Shown in pieces: positions 1 through 10,515 of a stretch of 64,000 nt of DNA. Position 1 is the stretch's first letter. Every line of letters begins with the position of its first letter. Source of the DNA: an uncultured Desulfobacterales bacterium (GTDB lineage: Bacteria; Desulfobacterota; Desulfobulbia; Desulfobulbales; Desulfocapsaceae); the NCBI GenBank assembly GCA_937915545.1, contig CALGIJ010000004.1:1-64000 (forward strand), written 5' to 3'. The position numbers and the translations under genes are program-made. Below the pieces are notes generated by a model. The model worked only from the letters and a program-made list of their open reading frames with translations. It did not search any database and was not told where the DNA came from.

Positions 1-322
1 TTGCTCAACTTTCTTGCTCGAGGACGAACGTTTCAATTTTCAAGGTTCCCTTATGTGAGGTTGTCTGAAATTTTGGGTTTTTCAGGAATGGCCTGTTGGT
101 GGGTGAAGAGAGAATTTCGGCTTTGCCTCATCATTGAGGAGAATTTTGAAGAAATGAAATACCCATTTTATCTGGAGCAGTTGTGGTCACCGTAGTCCCG
201 GGATTCCTCTGCGCCTGATATTTCCGGCAATGTATGGGCCATTCCCGATTTTCCGATCGGGAATGGCCGGTTGGTGGGGTAAAGACCCATCAACTGTGAT
301 GGACCTACGCTTTCCTTTCAGT
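1..322. other. Left edge, no convincing gene
   Basis: A 64-codon TTG-initiated frame runs from base 1 to 195, but it has no recognisable motif and no visible ribosome site, and the composition is more AT-rich than the flanking genes. I read this as the intergenic region downstream of the Rhs gene, possibly containing the end of a gene outside the window. No immunity-type small gene is visible here. Confidence 0.5.
237..268 (-). terminator. Strong hairpin downstream of the Rhs gene
   Basis: A perfect 13-bp stem (237-249 with 256-268) encloses a 6-nt loop, starting 54 nt after the Rhs stop codon. No T-run follows on either strand, so this is a terminator-like or transcript-end hairpin, not a textbook intrinsic terminator. 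Confidence 0.5.
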
Positions 323-3300
323 TCATTGTGAACCGCGAGGCATATTCAAAGAGTACAATAAAAGTGCTAATCGCAGCTCGACCGCAAGTGGAAGGTGAGA
401 TTGTGGCTGAGGTTGTGGTTGAGCGGGAAGCTGAGGTTGGGGGATAGGCAACCTTGCGAGTAACCCAAATTGTTGATCGAAAGAAGGCAGTGTGTTGAGT
501 GCAGTATTTGCTGCGGTAGTCGTTGTAGTGGTGGTGGTTGTCGTTGGGCCTTGTATTTGCTCATGAAGCAGATTGATCATCAATTGCATGCCGCGGTAGG
601 TATCTTGTCGGATAACGGCAAGTATTCCAGGCACACCGCCGACAGCATCTAACTCCCTTTGATCAATCGTACCGCCAGCTTTCATTATCTCTCTTGTAGT
701 TGCCAGCGTCTCCGGGCTGAGCGGTTTTATAAAATTACTAGCTTTTATCTGCGTCTTTTTCCCAAGCTGTAAATATTCCCTGCAAGTTGTTGTATGCTTC
801 TTTCGAGTAGTGGCCCAGGCTTTCCAGCTATCACGAGAATCCCTTTCACTTACGGTAAGCCCAAGAGCTTGTTCAATCCTGAACATCCAGTAGAGACACT
901 CCATAGACAAACGTGCCGGATGATCCCAATCAAGGGTAATGAGCCAGGCCAAAGTGTTGAAGATCTCCGTTTCCCTGAAATGACCGTCCGGGTCGGTATA
1001 GGTAACTGGATTGTTGCCGACATAGTTATAGGACGCAAAGGCTTGGGAGTCGTATATGCCGGGGATGATCGAATCGGGTGAGGCGAAGCGGCCGAGACTG
1101 GGGTCGTAGTATCGAGACTTGTAGTAGTACAGGCCGTTTTCCGAATCGTACTCCTGACCGGTGTAGAGGTACTTGGTGGCCGATATCTTGCCGGAGCGGA
1201 GCTGGCCGAACAGGTCGTAGTCGGCCGTATCGGTGGATTGGCCCGAGCTGTTGGTGGTCATGGTCGTGCTGCCCAGATGATCGTGATGCAGCCAGGTAAT
1301 TGCCGAGCCGTTGCCGATCTTCGCGATCTTTTCGCCGCCAAGCGTTACATACACCTCGCGTGTGGCGTTATCGGAGCTTGCCTCGTAGTCGGACGAGACA
1401 TAGTTCCTTTGGGATGGCCCGGAGCTGGTGTTACAGGCAAAGGGCCCGTTTTTGGCGCTCCGCGCCCCGAATGCGTCGTAGCTATTTTTATAGCAGCCCG
1501 CCAGGATGCTGGGGTTCCACGACAGTTCGAGCAGGCCGTTGACGCCGTAGCTGTAGTTTTGCGAAGGCTGGGAAACCAGGGAGGTCATATTGCCGTTTAT
1601 GTCGTAGCTATACGTGGCAGTGCTGCCGAGGACGGTTTTTTGCAGCTTGTGATGATAGGTCGGATCGTAGGTGTAGGTGCGCCCCTGCAGGCCCTCGGTC
1701 GGGTTCGGCTCAAACTTGTACGACAGGTTGCCGTACGGCTCGTAGACGAAGTTCGAGACGGTGGCGCCGCTTGCTGTTGTCTCCAGCGTGATCCTGTGCA
1801 AGGCGTCGTAGGTGTAAACAGCGGCCGCGTTGGTTTTGAGATCGGTCTTACTTTTCATATCTCCGGCATTGCTGAACAGGTAGTTCCAGCCCTGCAGCAG
1901 CGTTCCGGCAGCATTGAAGCTCTTTTTGGAACCGAGGCGCAGGGAGATCGGATCATAGGCATTGTCGACATGGGTGCCGTTGCCGTAGGTGATCCGGCCG
2001 ACCAGGTCTCCGGCGGTATAGGAGACGTCGGCAAGGATCTGGCCGGCTCCAGTGGTGATTGTTTTGGGCAGGTCCGTGCCGGTCACATAGGAATAGACGA
2101 TCCGGGTGGCGTCCGGATGGGTTATCGAGGACAGACGGCCATAGATGTCATAGGAGAAGGCGGTAGCATAACCCATGGTGCCGATGGTCTTCTTCTCGGT
2201 CAGCACCCTGCCCATGGCGTCGTAACAGGGGAACTCGTTGGTTATGCCGTCCCTGGTCGCCTTGCACAGTCGTCCCTTGACATTGGTGGCGCCACTGCAG
2301 GCGTCATAGTAAAACTTGGAGTAGAGCGTGCGCTTCCCTGATTTTGATTCGGTTGTGTTGGTGACGCGGCCAAGGGCATCGTAGACCTTGGTTATTGACT
2401 TGTCGCCGGGGACAATCTCGGAGAGAAGGTTGCCATTGAGATCGTAGGTGAGGTTCCTGGTCCCCTCCCCCGGCCTGGTGACACTGGTCATAAGCCCGCG
2501 CAGATCGTAGGCGGAGGTCACGACCTGATACGAGGCCTTGCCGGAAGGCGTGGCCGTGATGCCAAGGAGATTGTTCAACGCGTCGTAGACATAATTGGAC
2601 ACATTGTTCATGGCATCGGTCACTTTGATAATCCTGCCCAGATCATCCGCTATTGCGGTCGTTTTTCGGCCGTCGGGGTCGGTGACGGTCCGGGTGAAGC
2701 CGTTGAAACCGAAAGTCGTTGTGGCATTGGCCGTGCTGCTCAGCGCCTGATCAACTTTTTCCAGTTGCCCTTTGCTGTTGTAGGTGAAGGTCTGTTTGGG
2801 AATGCTCCCGCTGGGACTGCCGTTGTAGTTCCAATCGGATGAGGTATACGGTCCCCATACTGCGGAGACATTGCCGGTGGCGTCGTAGCGGGTGGTGGTT
2901 TTCGAGCGAGAGGTATCGGAGATCGGCGTAACGGTTTGGATCTGCCTGCCGAAGCCGTCGAGGTATTCGATGGCAAGCGGGAAAGTTTCGTTACTCCCTC
3001 CGCCGTAGCGCCATGTCCTGCTGTACTGGGGAGACGAAGTCGAAGCATTAAAATTACCATAATCGTAACTCATGGCCGTGCCGTCGTGGTATGAAATATA
3101 ATACGGCCTGCCGGCGTAATCGTAGGTGTAGCGGGTGGTCTTGCCGTTAGGGTCGGTGGTGCTGCCCGGCTTGCCGAAGGTGTAGTCGTAGAGGACGGAG
3201 GAGGTCAACTGGATGTTGTTGACCGTCGGCTGGGTGACCTTTGCCGGCAAGAGATGCAGGCTCGCGTCATAGCCGATGGTCGTGACATTGCCCTGCGGGT

Positions 3301-4951
3301 CGGTGATCTGCGAGGGGTTGCCTTTGGAGTCGTAGCCGATACCCGTTGTCGCCTGGGTACCGCCGCTATCGGTCTGCACGTTAACCGACTCCACATAGCC
3401 ATGGGAATTATAGCGCCAGGTCTTGGCGTTGCGCAGCGTCTCGACGCCTCCCACCACCTCCTTGACCTTTACACCGGTCGGCCGCCACCACTCCTGCGGC
3501 GCAGGCAGGTTATTGATCCAGCCGTCATAGCTGACGATGATCCGGTTGCGCGAGTTGCCGTCTGAGGTGACGCTTACCAGGTTAAAGAAGTTGGTGGGGT
3601 CGTAGACGAAGGTGTTCTTGGTCGATCCCGCCGTCGAACCGCTGGAATTTTTATGCTCCGTCCTGACTTCGTTCATCCTGACGAAGCCGCTGTTGACGCC
3701 CCAGCCATAAGTGGTTTTCAACGGAATCGGCCCGGTCTGTTCGACTGAGGAGGGCAGTCCGAATTTATCGCTACTGGCGATGTTCCTGGTGGTGGTGACG
3801 GTGCCGTCGGAGCGGGTGGCGGTGACGATGCCGAAAACCAGGCTGTTGTTGCTGGTGGAGGCGCCGGAATAGGCGAAGGTCTCATAGGGCGCGCTGCCGA
3901 AGCCGTTGTTGTTGGTGACTTTGCGCAGGACCGGGTATTTGCTCGCCGTTGTATATGCGAAGGTCGTGATTCCCCCCTGGCCGTTATCGATGGTCTCCAG
4001 GAAGTCACAGGAACTGCTGATGCCGCTGCAGCCTGTCCAGGTCAGTGAGATCGGCGGGCTGCTCTCTGTCCCTTTGGTGTAGGTAACGTCGGTCAGTCGG
4101 CTGATTTTCGTGTCGGCGCTGCTCTCGTAATCGAGGGTGTAGAAGTAGCTCTGCCCGTAGGTGGGGCTTATCGTGATCTTCTGCAGAGTCTGGGTGCTGG
4201 GGTCCCTGTCAAAGCCGATTCTGTCGTAACGGTTGGTATCGTTGTTGAATTGAATGAGTGTCGGATACGATACCCAGAAGCCCACCTCGTCGCTCCAGAC
4301 CTTTTCGTAGGCGATGTTCGTGAAATTGCCGTATCGGTCGGCGATATAGCGGAGGCTCCATTGCTCCTGCAGAGGTTTGCCGACATTGATGTAACTGGTA
4401 TAGGCATAGATGTTGTCGGAGTTCGAGGAATCGAAGGTGCCGAAGGTGTAACTGCGGCCGTCGAGGGTGCCGGCCCATTCGGAATAGACGATCGAACAGC
4501 TGTTGTCAGTGCCGCATTGGGAGAGGTAATGCATTGTCAGCATGCCCCGACGGCGCTCGAACTTCAGCGCGTAGTAATCGTTATACCAGCCGTTGCCGAG
4601 CCTCTCCGTCTTCACCTTGACGAGTTCTTCCAGGGTGTTGCCGACCGCATAGTAGAACGTGTTGCCGATATTCTTGACGGAGCCAAGTTCCAGGTCCCAC
4701 CCTCTCCCGACCCAGCCGGCTGGGCGCAGGCTGTTGTAGGTCAGATCGAGCGAGGGGACCAGCCCCGGCCGATGCGGGGAGATCGTGATCGGGATAGTGG
4801 CCATCGCCGCGCCATTTGTTGCTGGACCGTAGCGCAGCTTCGGGCAGGTGGCGGCCGAGGCTGCATGCCCCATGGCGAAAAAGAACGATGTGACCAGGCA
4901 CACAGTCCTCAAGATTTGCCATAACGCTCGTTCTCGGTTCTTTCTCTCCAT
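323..4951 (-). CDS. Secreted SpvB/Rhs-family YD-repeat protein
   Basis: A 1542-residue protein. Its N-terminus has a hydrophobic export segment ending near AASA, followed by an SpvB/TcaC-like region (GYGWGLELG-type sequence, here VGRGWDLELG). Many YD/RHS repeats follow (YDALGRV, YDANGN-like units). An Rhs-associated core lies around residues 1250-1370 with DHLGSTT, YYYKSRYYDPSLGRF and NPVTYTDPDG. Rhs proteins form a beta-cocoon shell that encloses a variable C-terminal payload. After the core come about 190 residues that I do not recognise, including a run of ten Thr and a Pro/Gln-rich stretch, so the payload is unassigned. The ATG at 4951 follows an AGGAGG site by 5 nt; a GTG one codon earlier is possible but is only 2 nt from that site. 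The gene stands alone, with an AT-rich region upstream. Confidence 0.9.
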   Translation of the reverse strand: MERKNRERALWQILRTVCLVTSFFFAMGHAASAATCPKLRYGPATNGAAMATIPITISPHRPGLVPSLDLTYNSLRPAGWVGRGWDLELGSVKNIGNTFYYAVGNTLEELVKVKTERLGNGWYNDYYALKFERRRGMLTMHYLSQCGTDNSCSIVYSEWAGTLDGRSYTFGTFDSSNSDNIYAYTSYINVGKPLQEQWSLRYIADRYGNFTNIAYEKVWSDEVGFWVSYPTLIQFNNDTNRYDRIGFDRDPSTQTLQKITISPTYGQSYFYTLDYESSADTKISRLTDVTYTKGTESSPPISLTWTGCSGISSSCDFLETIDNGQGGITTFAYTTASKYPVLRKVTNNNGFGSAPYETFAYSGASTSNNSLVFGIVTATRSDGTVTTTRNIASSDKFGLPSSVEQTGPIPLKTTYGWGVNSGFVRMNEVRTEHKNSSGSTAGSTKNTFVYDPTNFFNLVSVTSDGNSRNRIIVSYDGWINNLPAPQEWWRPTGVKVKEVVGGVETLRNAKTWRYNSHGYVESVNVQTDSGGTQATTGIGYDSKGNPSQITDPQGNVTTIGYDASLHLLPAKVTQPTVNNIQLTSSVLYDYTFGKPGSTTDPNGKTTRYTYDYAGRPYYISYHDGTAMSYDYGNFNASTSSPQYSRTWRYGGGSNETFPLAIEYLDGFGRQIQTVTPISDTSRSKTTTRYDATGNVSAVWGPYTSSDWNYNGSPSGSIPKQTFTYNSKGQLEKVDQALSSTANATTTFGFNGFTRTVTDPDGRKTTAIADDLGRIIKVTDAMNNVSNYVYDALNNLLGITATPSGKASYQVVTSAYDLRGLMTSVTRPGEGTRNLTYDLNGNLLSEIVPGDKSITKVYDALGRVTNTTESKSGKRTLYSKFYYDACSGATNVKGRLCKATRDGITNEFPCYDAMGRVLTEKKTIGTMGYATAFSYDIYGRLSSITHPDATRIVYSYVTGTDLPKTITTGAGQILADVSYTAGDLVGRITYGNGTHVDNAYDPISLRLGSKKSFNAAGTLLQGWNYLFSNAGDMKSKTDLKTNAAAVYTYDALHRITLETTASGATVSNFVYEPYGNLSYKFEPNPTEGLQGRTYTYDPTYHHKLQKTVLGSTATYSYDINGNMTSLVSQPSQNYSYGVNGLLELSWNPSILAGCYKNSYDAFGARSAKNGPFACNTSSGPSQRNYVSSDYEASSDNATREVYVTLGGEKIAKIGNGSAITWLHHDHLGSTTMTTNSSGQSTDTADYDLFGQLRSGKISATKYLYTGQEYDSENGLYYYKSRYYDPSLGRFASPDSIIPGIYDSQAFASYNYVGNNPVTYTDPDGHFRETEIFNTLAWLITLDWDHPARLSMECLYWMFRIEQALGLTVSERDSRDSWKAWATTRKKHTTTCREYLQLGKKTQIKASNFIKPLSPETLATTREIMKAGGTIDQRELDAVGGVPGILAVIRQDTYRGMQLMINLLHEQIQGPTTTTTTTTTTAANTALNTLPSFDQQFGLLARLPIPQPQLPAQPQPQPQSHLPLAVELRLALLLYSLNMPRGSQ

Positions 4952-5744
4952 CACATCCTCCTCATTCTACGCATGCTGTGCTACAATACATATACCTGAT
5001 TAACATAATACCCCGATAACAATCACTTCATAACTTTAATGAGCATGTAACATATGGCCAAATTATTTTCGTAATATCAGTGTATGTGTTTTCCAGAAAC
5101 ATCAGTATATATACTTACATAATATCCTATCATATGAGCTTGCCGGCGCAATTACACCCAATTTTACATACAATATCCTAACATATTATTTGCTGAAAGT
5201 ACTTTTTTGCCCACCTCGTCATTTTCCTTTTTCCTGGCCACCATATTCACCTCTTCATTTCCCTGACTACAGGCCAAGGTTGGTCCCAAAGATCGCCAAA
5301 ACACTCGATCCTATCCCGGCCCTGTCCATCCCGAAGATGGGGAGAGGGCATGCGAATATCCTTCATTTCACTTCGCAGAGGAGACCCTCTATGAAAGGCA
5401 GGAAAAAATGCCAAAAGCGGACCGAAAAACGTGCAAACAGAGGGACTCAGTGGCAAGAAGGAGGATTTTCAGGTCTTTTACGACAGGGAGGACGGTGAGG
5501 CGAGCGACCTTGCTGCATGAAATACGGTGGTCTTCCCTTTGCAGCAAGGAGCGAGGCGGCGAGGGTTACGCCATGCAGGGAGTCGAGTTGGTGCGGGAAT
5601 TTTTGAACAGCAACGCACGTCGAGCATGCCAAGGCCAGCAGAGGAACGGCGGGTCAATGTCTCCTCAAGAACGCTCGGTGCAGGACAACCATACCACAAT
5701 GATGCCTGCAGCAGGCGGATGGCCGCTCAATGCTTTGAGCAAGG
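4952..5744. other. AT-rich intergenic region, no convincing gene
   Basis: About 790 bases lie between the Rhs start and the cupin stop. Bases 4970-5250 are markedly AT-rich compared with the rest of the window and presumably hold the Rhs promoter, though I could not settle on a -35/-10 pair. Bases 5390-5740 contain overlapping open frames with Arg/Cys-rich translations and no family signature; I do not call them genes. Confidence 0.5.
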
Positions 5745-6110
5745 TCAGGCTTCGTCGCGGCGCACCGTCTCCGGACTGAAGGCAGGGAGACAGACGGCCA
5801 GGTACTCAGCGCCACTCGGGGCCGGAGAAGCATACTGCACCCACTCTCCGGCGGGAACGACCACCGCCTGGCCGGCGGCGACGGTGAGCAGAGCATCTCT
5901 GGTGCGTACCTGGAGTTCCCCCCGCAAGACCACGGTGTATTCGGTAAACTGCGGCCTCTGGCCGGGCTCGACCCAGCCCCCGGGGCTGATCATGCGGGCG
6001 ATGCTCAGACTCGTGTCGCCGGAATTGACCCTGCCGATATACTCTTCGATAACCTTCGGCATATTGCCGGCGGCGGCGATGACGGTGGGCTTGTCGATGA
6101 GGATGGCCAT
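5745..6110 (-). CDS. Small cupin-domain protein
   Basis: A 121-residue single-domain cupin. The core reads VVLRGELQV followed by VAAGQAVVVPAGEWVQY, which matches the two cupin motifs (a turn after the first strand pair, then PAGxxHxx-like), but the usual metal-binding histidines are mostly absent, so catalysis is uncertain. A small-ligand-binding or isomerase-like role is possible. The ATG at 6110 is preceded by GAGGG; an upstream in-frame extension has a Cys/Pro-rich composition unlike a cupin and is rejected. It is the last gene of the indolepyruvate oxidoreductase operon, 43 nt after the LysE exporter, suggesting a link to amino-acid or aromatic acid handling. Confidence 0.75.
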   Translation of the reverse strand: MAILIDKPTVIAAAGNMPKVIEEYIGRVNSGDTSLSIARMISPGGWVEPGQRPQFTEYTVVLRGELQVRTRDALLTVAAGQAVVVPAGEWVQYASPAPSGAEYLAVCLPAFSPETVRRDEA

Positions 6111-6153
6111 GGGCCCTCGCAGTGGCGGTACAGCCCGCCGGTTGGGGGAGAGT

Positions 6154-6786
6154 TCAGGAAGGGTTCCTGGCGAGCAGCACCTTGATGCCGAGCAGCAGCA
6201 TGGCCCCGCCGAGGACACGGTCAATCCAGTGGCCGGCGCGCTGGAAGCGGCTGCTCACCGCAGGCAGCGACAAGGCCAGGGAGACGAAGGCGAACCAGGC
6301 GAACTGGATAACCATGATCCAGGCGCCGTAGAGCGCCAGCTGCCAGAGGGGTAACTCGGGCGACAGCACCAGGGTGAAGAGGGAGAGGAAATAGATTGGC
6401 GCCTTGGGGTTGAGGGCATTGCAGAGGAATCCGGCCGCCACCGCCTTCAGCGGCGAGGCCGGGACAACCGCGGCGGCAAGGGCGCTCTCCCCCCTCGCCG
6501 CCCGGGCACAGAGACCGCGCAGACCAAGATAGATGAGGTAGCCGCCGCCGAGGATCTTCACCCACAGCAGCAAGCCGGCTGAGTGGGCGATGACCGCCGC
6601 CAGGCCGAACACCGAATAGCAGAGATGCACCGACAGCCCCAGGGCGATGCCGAGGCTCGAGAGCAGCCCGGCCCGCCGGCCACGGGCCAGGGTCTGCTGG
6701 GTGACGAAGACGAAGTCCGGCCCCGGCGAGGCCGCGGCCAGGGTATGCACCAGGGTGAGGACGAGGAGGCCGTGCAGCAGGTCCAT
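6154..6786 (-). CDS. LysE/RhtB-family amino acid exporter
   Basis: A 210-residue inner-membrane protein with about six hydrophobic segments. It has the family N-terminal signature ASPGPDFVFVTQQTL (general form PGP with a following hydrophobic helix) and a conserved GxxxxYLGLRGL at the end of the third helix. The family exports amino acids and related metabolites by proton antiport. It starts 13 nt downstream of a phenylacetate-CoA ligase gene and reads in the same direction, so it is probably co-transcribed. Export of an aromatic or branched-chain amino acid, or of its acid derivative, would fit the context, but the substrate cannot be read from the sequence. Confidence 0.88.
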   Translation of the reverse strand: MDLLHGLLVLTLVHTLAAASPGPDFVFVTQQTLARGRRAGLLSSLGIALGLSVHLCYSVFGLAAVIAHSAGLLLWVKILGGGYLIYLGLRGLCARAARGESALAAAVVPASPLKAVAAGFLCNALNPKAPIYFLSLFTLVLSPELPLWQLALYGAWIMVIQFAWFAFVSLALSLPAVSSRFQRAGHWIDRVLGGAMLLLGIKVLLARNPS

Positions 6787-6799
6787 ACTCCAGCCGCCC

Positions 6800-8098
<1,299 letters not shown>

Positions 8099-8146
8099 TG
8101 CCGCTCCCTGCCTGGTTGATGGAGGGGCGTCCCCCTCCGCCGCCTC

Positions 8147-8578
8147 TTACAGGCTGTAGATCTGTTCCTTGCTGAGGATGGTGAAGCCCTCCTTCTGCAG
8201 GGTGGCAATGGCCTCCTCCATCTTCTCGAAACGGAAGATGAGCACCGCGTTTTCCCCCGTCTTGTTGACGAAGGCGTACATGTATTCGACGTTGATCCCG
8301 GCGTCCTTGATGCAGCGCAGCACCTTGGCCAGGCCGCCGGTGCGGTCTTCGACCTCCACCGCCACCACCTGGGTCTTGCCGACGGTGAAGCCGTTGGCGC
8401 GCAGCACCGTCTTGGCCTGCTCGACCTTGTCGACGATGAGGCGGAGGATGCCGAAATCGGCGGTATCGGCCACCGACAGGGCGCGGATGTTGATGGCGTT
8501 GTCGGCGAGGATGGCGGTGATGTCGGCCAGCCGGCCGGACTTGTTCTCGAGGAATACGGCGATCTGTTCTACCAGCAT
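8147..8578 (-). CDS. Tandem ACT-domain protein
   Basis: A 143-residue protein made of two ACT domains. The first begins VEQIAVFLENKSGRLADIT and the second VAVEVEDRTGGLAKVLRCI; both show the ACT pattern of a beta strand followed by a Gly-Arg/Gly-Leu turn and a helix. ACT domains bind amino acids as allosteric ligands. Free-standing double-ACT proteins beside phenylacetate-CoA ligase and indolepyruvate oxidoreductase genes are common in anaerobes and are thought to sense aromatic or branched-chain amino acids. The start at 8578 has a strong AGGGAGG site. The gene sits between the two ligase genes, 15 nt after the upstream one. Confidence 0.9.
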   Translation of the reverse strand: MLVEQIAVFLENKSGRLADITAILADNAINIRALSVADTADFGILRLIVDKVEQAKTVLRANGFTVGKTQVVAVEVEDRTGGLAKVLRCIKDAGINVEYMYAFVNKTGENAVLIFRFEKMEEAIATLQKEGFTILSKEQIYSL

Positions 8579-8593
8579 GGTGTCCTCCCTGTC

Positions 8594-9904
8594 TCAGAAT
8601 TTACGCTTGTCGATGACCCGCTGCGCCTTGCCCTCGCTGCGCTGGATGGTGCGCGGCTCCACCAGCTTGATCTTGGTGGTGACGCCGAGGAGATCCTTGA
8701 TTTCCTTCTGGATATGCTTGCTGAGGTTCTCGAGGACGCGGATCTCGTCGGAGAAGATATTCTCGCTGACCTCCACCTGCACCTCCATGGTGTCGAGGTT
8801 GCCCTCGCGTTCGACGACGATGAGGTAGTGCGGCTCGACCCCCTCGATACCCACCAGGACATGCTCGACCTGGGAAGGAAAGACGTTGACGCCGCGGATG
8901 ATGAGCATGTCGTCGGTGCGGCCGGTGACCTTCTCCATGCGCACCAGGGTGCGGCCGCAGGCGCAGGGCTCGTAGATGAGGCGCGAGATGTCCTTGGTAC
9001 GGTAGCGGATGATGGGGAAAGCCTCCTTGGTGAGGGTGGTGAAGACCAGCTCGCCCTTCTCGCCCGGGGGCAGCACCTCGCCGGTCTGGGGATCGATGAT
9101 CTCCGGCAGGAAGTGGTCCTCGCAGATGTGCATGCCGCGGTCGGTAAGCAGGCACTCCTGGGCGACACCGGGGCCCATGACCTCGGAAAGGCCATAGATG
9201 TCGGTGGCCTTGAGGTTGAGCTTGCGCTCGACCTCCTCTCGCATGTTCTCGCTCCACGGCTCGGCGCCGAAGATGCCGACACGGAGGAAGAGCGACTTGG
9301 GGTCGATCTTCATCTGATCCATGGCGTCGGCGAGGTTGAGCGCGTAGGAGGGGGTGGAGAGCAGCACGGTGGAGCGGAAGTCGCGCATGATGTTGATCTG
9401 CCGCTTGGAGTTTCCGCCGGAGACCGGGATGGCGGTGGCACCGAGCTTTTCGATCCCGTAGTGGGCGCCGAGGCCGCCGGTGAACAGGCCGTAGCCATAG
9501 GCGTTCTGTACCATGTCGCCGCTGGTGGCGCCGGCGCAGCACAGGGCGCGAGCCATGACGTCGGCCCAGGTCTCGATGTCTTTGGCGGTATAGCCGACCA
9601 CGGTGGGCTTGCCGGTGGTGCCGGAGGAGGCGTGCACCCGCACCACCTCTTCGAGGGGCACGGTAAAGAGGCCGAAGGGGTAGTTGTCGCGCAGGTCGTC
9701 CTTGACGGTGAAGGGCAGCTTGGCAAGATCGGCGAGGCTGTTGATGTCCGCCGGCGTCACCCCCGCCTCCTCCATCTTGCGCCGGTAGGGGGCGACGGTG
9801 CGGTAGACGCGCGCCACCAGATGTTTCAAACGTCGCAACTGGATCGACTCGAGCCCGGCACGGGGCAGGGTCTCCATTTCCTCATCCCAATAATGAACCG
9901 ACAT
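8594..9904 (-). CDS. paaK: Phenylacetate-CoA ligase family protein (first copy)
   Basis: A 436-residue PaaK-type adenylate-forming enzyme. Motifs are VRVHASSGTTGKPTVVGYT near residues 88-106, YGLSEVMGPGVAQEC, GELVFTTLTKEAFPIIRYRT and DDMLIIRGVNVFPSQVE. Unlike the downstream paralogue it keeps Lys-Pro after SSGTTG, the more usual form of the nucleotide-binding loop. The ATG at 9904 follows a GGAGG site. It lies 29 nt downstream of iorB, the expected position for a ligase coupled to the arylacetyl-CoA product of the oxidoreductase. Two non-identical ligases in one operon suggest different acyl substrates, such as phenylacetate versus indoleacetate or a branched acid; this is inference. Confidence 0.94.
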   Translation of the reverse strand: MSVHYWDEEMETLPRAGLESIQLRRLKHLVARVYRTVAPYRRKMEEAGVTPADINSLADLAKLPFTVKDDLRDNYPFGLFTVPLEEVVRVHASSGTTGKPTVVGYTAKDIETWADVMARALCCAGATSGDMVQNAYGYGLFTGGLGAHYGIEKLGATAIPVSGGNSKRQINIMRDFRSTVLLSTPSYALNLADAMDQMKIDPKSLFLRVGIFGAEPWSENMREEVERKLNLKATDIYGLSEVMGPGVAQECLLTDRGMHICEDHFLPEIIDPQTGEVLPPGEKGELVFTTLTKEAFPIIRYRTKDISRLIYEPCACGRTLVRMEKVTGRTDDMLIIRGVNVFPSQVEHVLVGIEGVEPHYLIVVEREGNLDTMEVQVEVSENIFSDEIRVLENLSKHIQKEIKDLLGVTTKIKLVEPRTIQRSEGKAQRVIDKRKF

Positions 9905-9933
9905 CTCACTCCTCCCTGTTGCACAAAGCGACG

Positions 9934-10515
9934 TTATTGACAGGCCTTGCGCCCGGCGGCGAAGGCCTCGAGGTTGACCTCGCGGAAGCGTTCCGGGACC
10001 CTGGCGCGGATGATCTCGGCGAACACCTCGCCCTCCACCGGCAAAAAGACCGACAAGGCCCCGACCATGACCACGTTGGCGGTACGGCCCTCGCCCACCG
10101 AGCGAGCGAGCTCGAAGGCGTCGACAGCGATGACCTCGATGTCGCGGCGGCGCAGCTCATCGAGGATGCCCTCGGGGTAGACCGCCTGGCCGGTGGCCAC
10201 CGCCGGCGGCAGAATCTTCTGAGTATTGACGATGACCTTGCTGCCGCGATGCAGATAGGGCAGGTAACGTACCGCCTCCATCATCTCGAAGGCCATCTGC
10301 ACGTCGGCGCGGCCCGGCTCGATAAGCGGCGAGTAGACCTTCTTGCCATAACGCAGCTGCGCGGTGACCGAGCCGCCACGCTGGGCCATGCCGTGCACTT
10401 CGCTCTTCTTGGCGTCGTAGCCGGCGCGGAGCAGGCCGTAGGCAGTGATTTCACTGGCGAGAAGGATGCCCTGCCCGCCCACCCCGGAAAAGAGGATATT
10501 GCCCTGGTCGTTCAT
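9934..10515 (-). CDS. iorB: Indolepyruvate:ferredoxin oxidoreductase, beta subunit
   Basis: A 193-residue gamma-type domain of the 2-oxoacid:ferredoxin oxidoreductase family. It opens with NILFSGVGGQGILLASEI, the typical GGQG signature, and contains HGMAQRGGSVTAQLRYG, the conserved segment near the CoA/interface region. With IorA it oxidises aryl-2-oxoacids (indolepyruvate, phenylpyruvate, hydroxyphenylpyruvate) to arylacetyl-CoA and CO2, reducing ferredoxin in the cytoplasm. Its ATG overlaps the iorA stop codon by four bases (ATGA), indicating translational coupling. Length is normal for the family. Confidence 0.95.
   Translation of the reverse strand: MNDQGNILFSGVGGQGILLASEITAYGLLRAGYDAKKSEVHGMAQRGGSVTAQLRYGKKVYSPLIEPGRADVQMAFEMMEAVRYLPYLHRGSKVIVNTQKILPPAVATGQAVYPEGILDELRRRDIEVIAVDAFELARSVGEGRTANVVMVGALSVFLPVEGEVFAEIIRARVPERFREVNLEAFAAGRKACQ

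Noticed and set aside
5408..5779. A 123-codon plus-strand frame upstream of the cupin stop
   Set aside because: It lacks a ribosome site and family signature, is Arg/Ser-rich, and runs into the 3' end of the cupin gene on the other strand.
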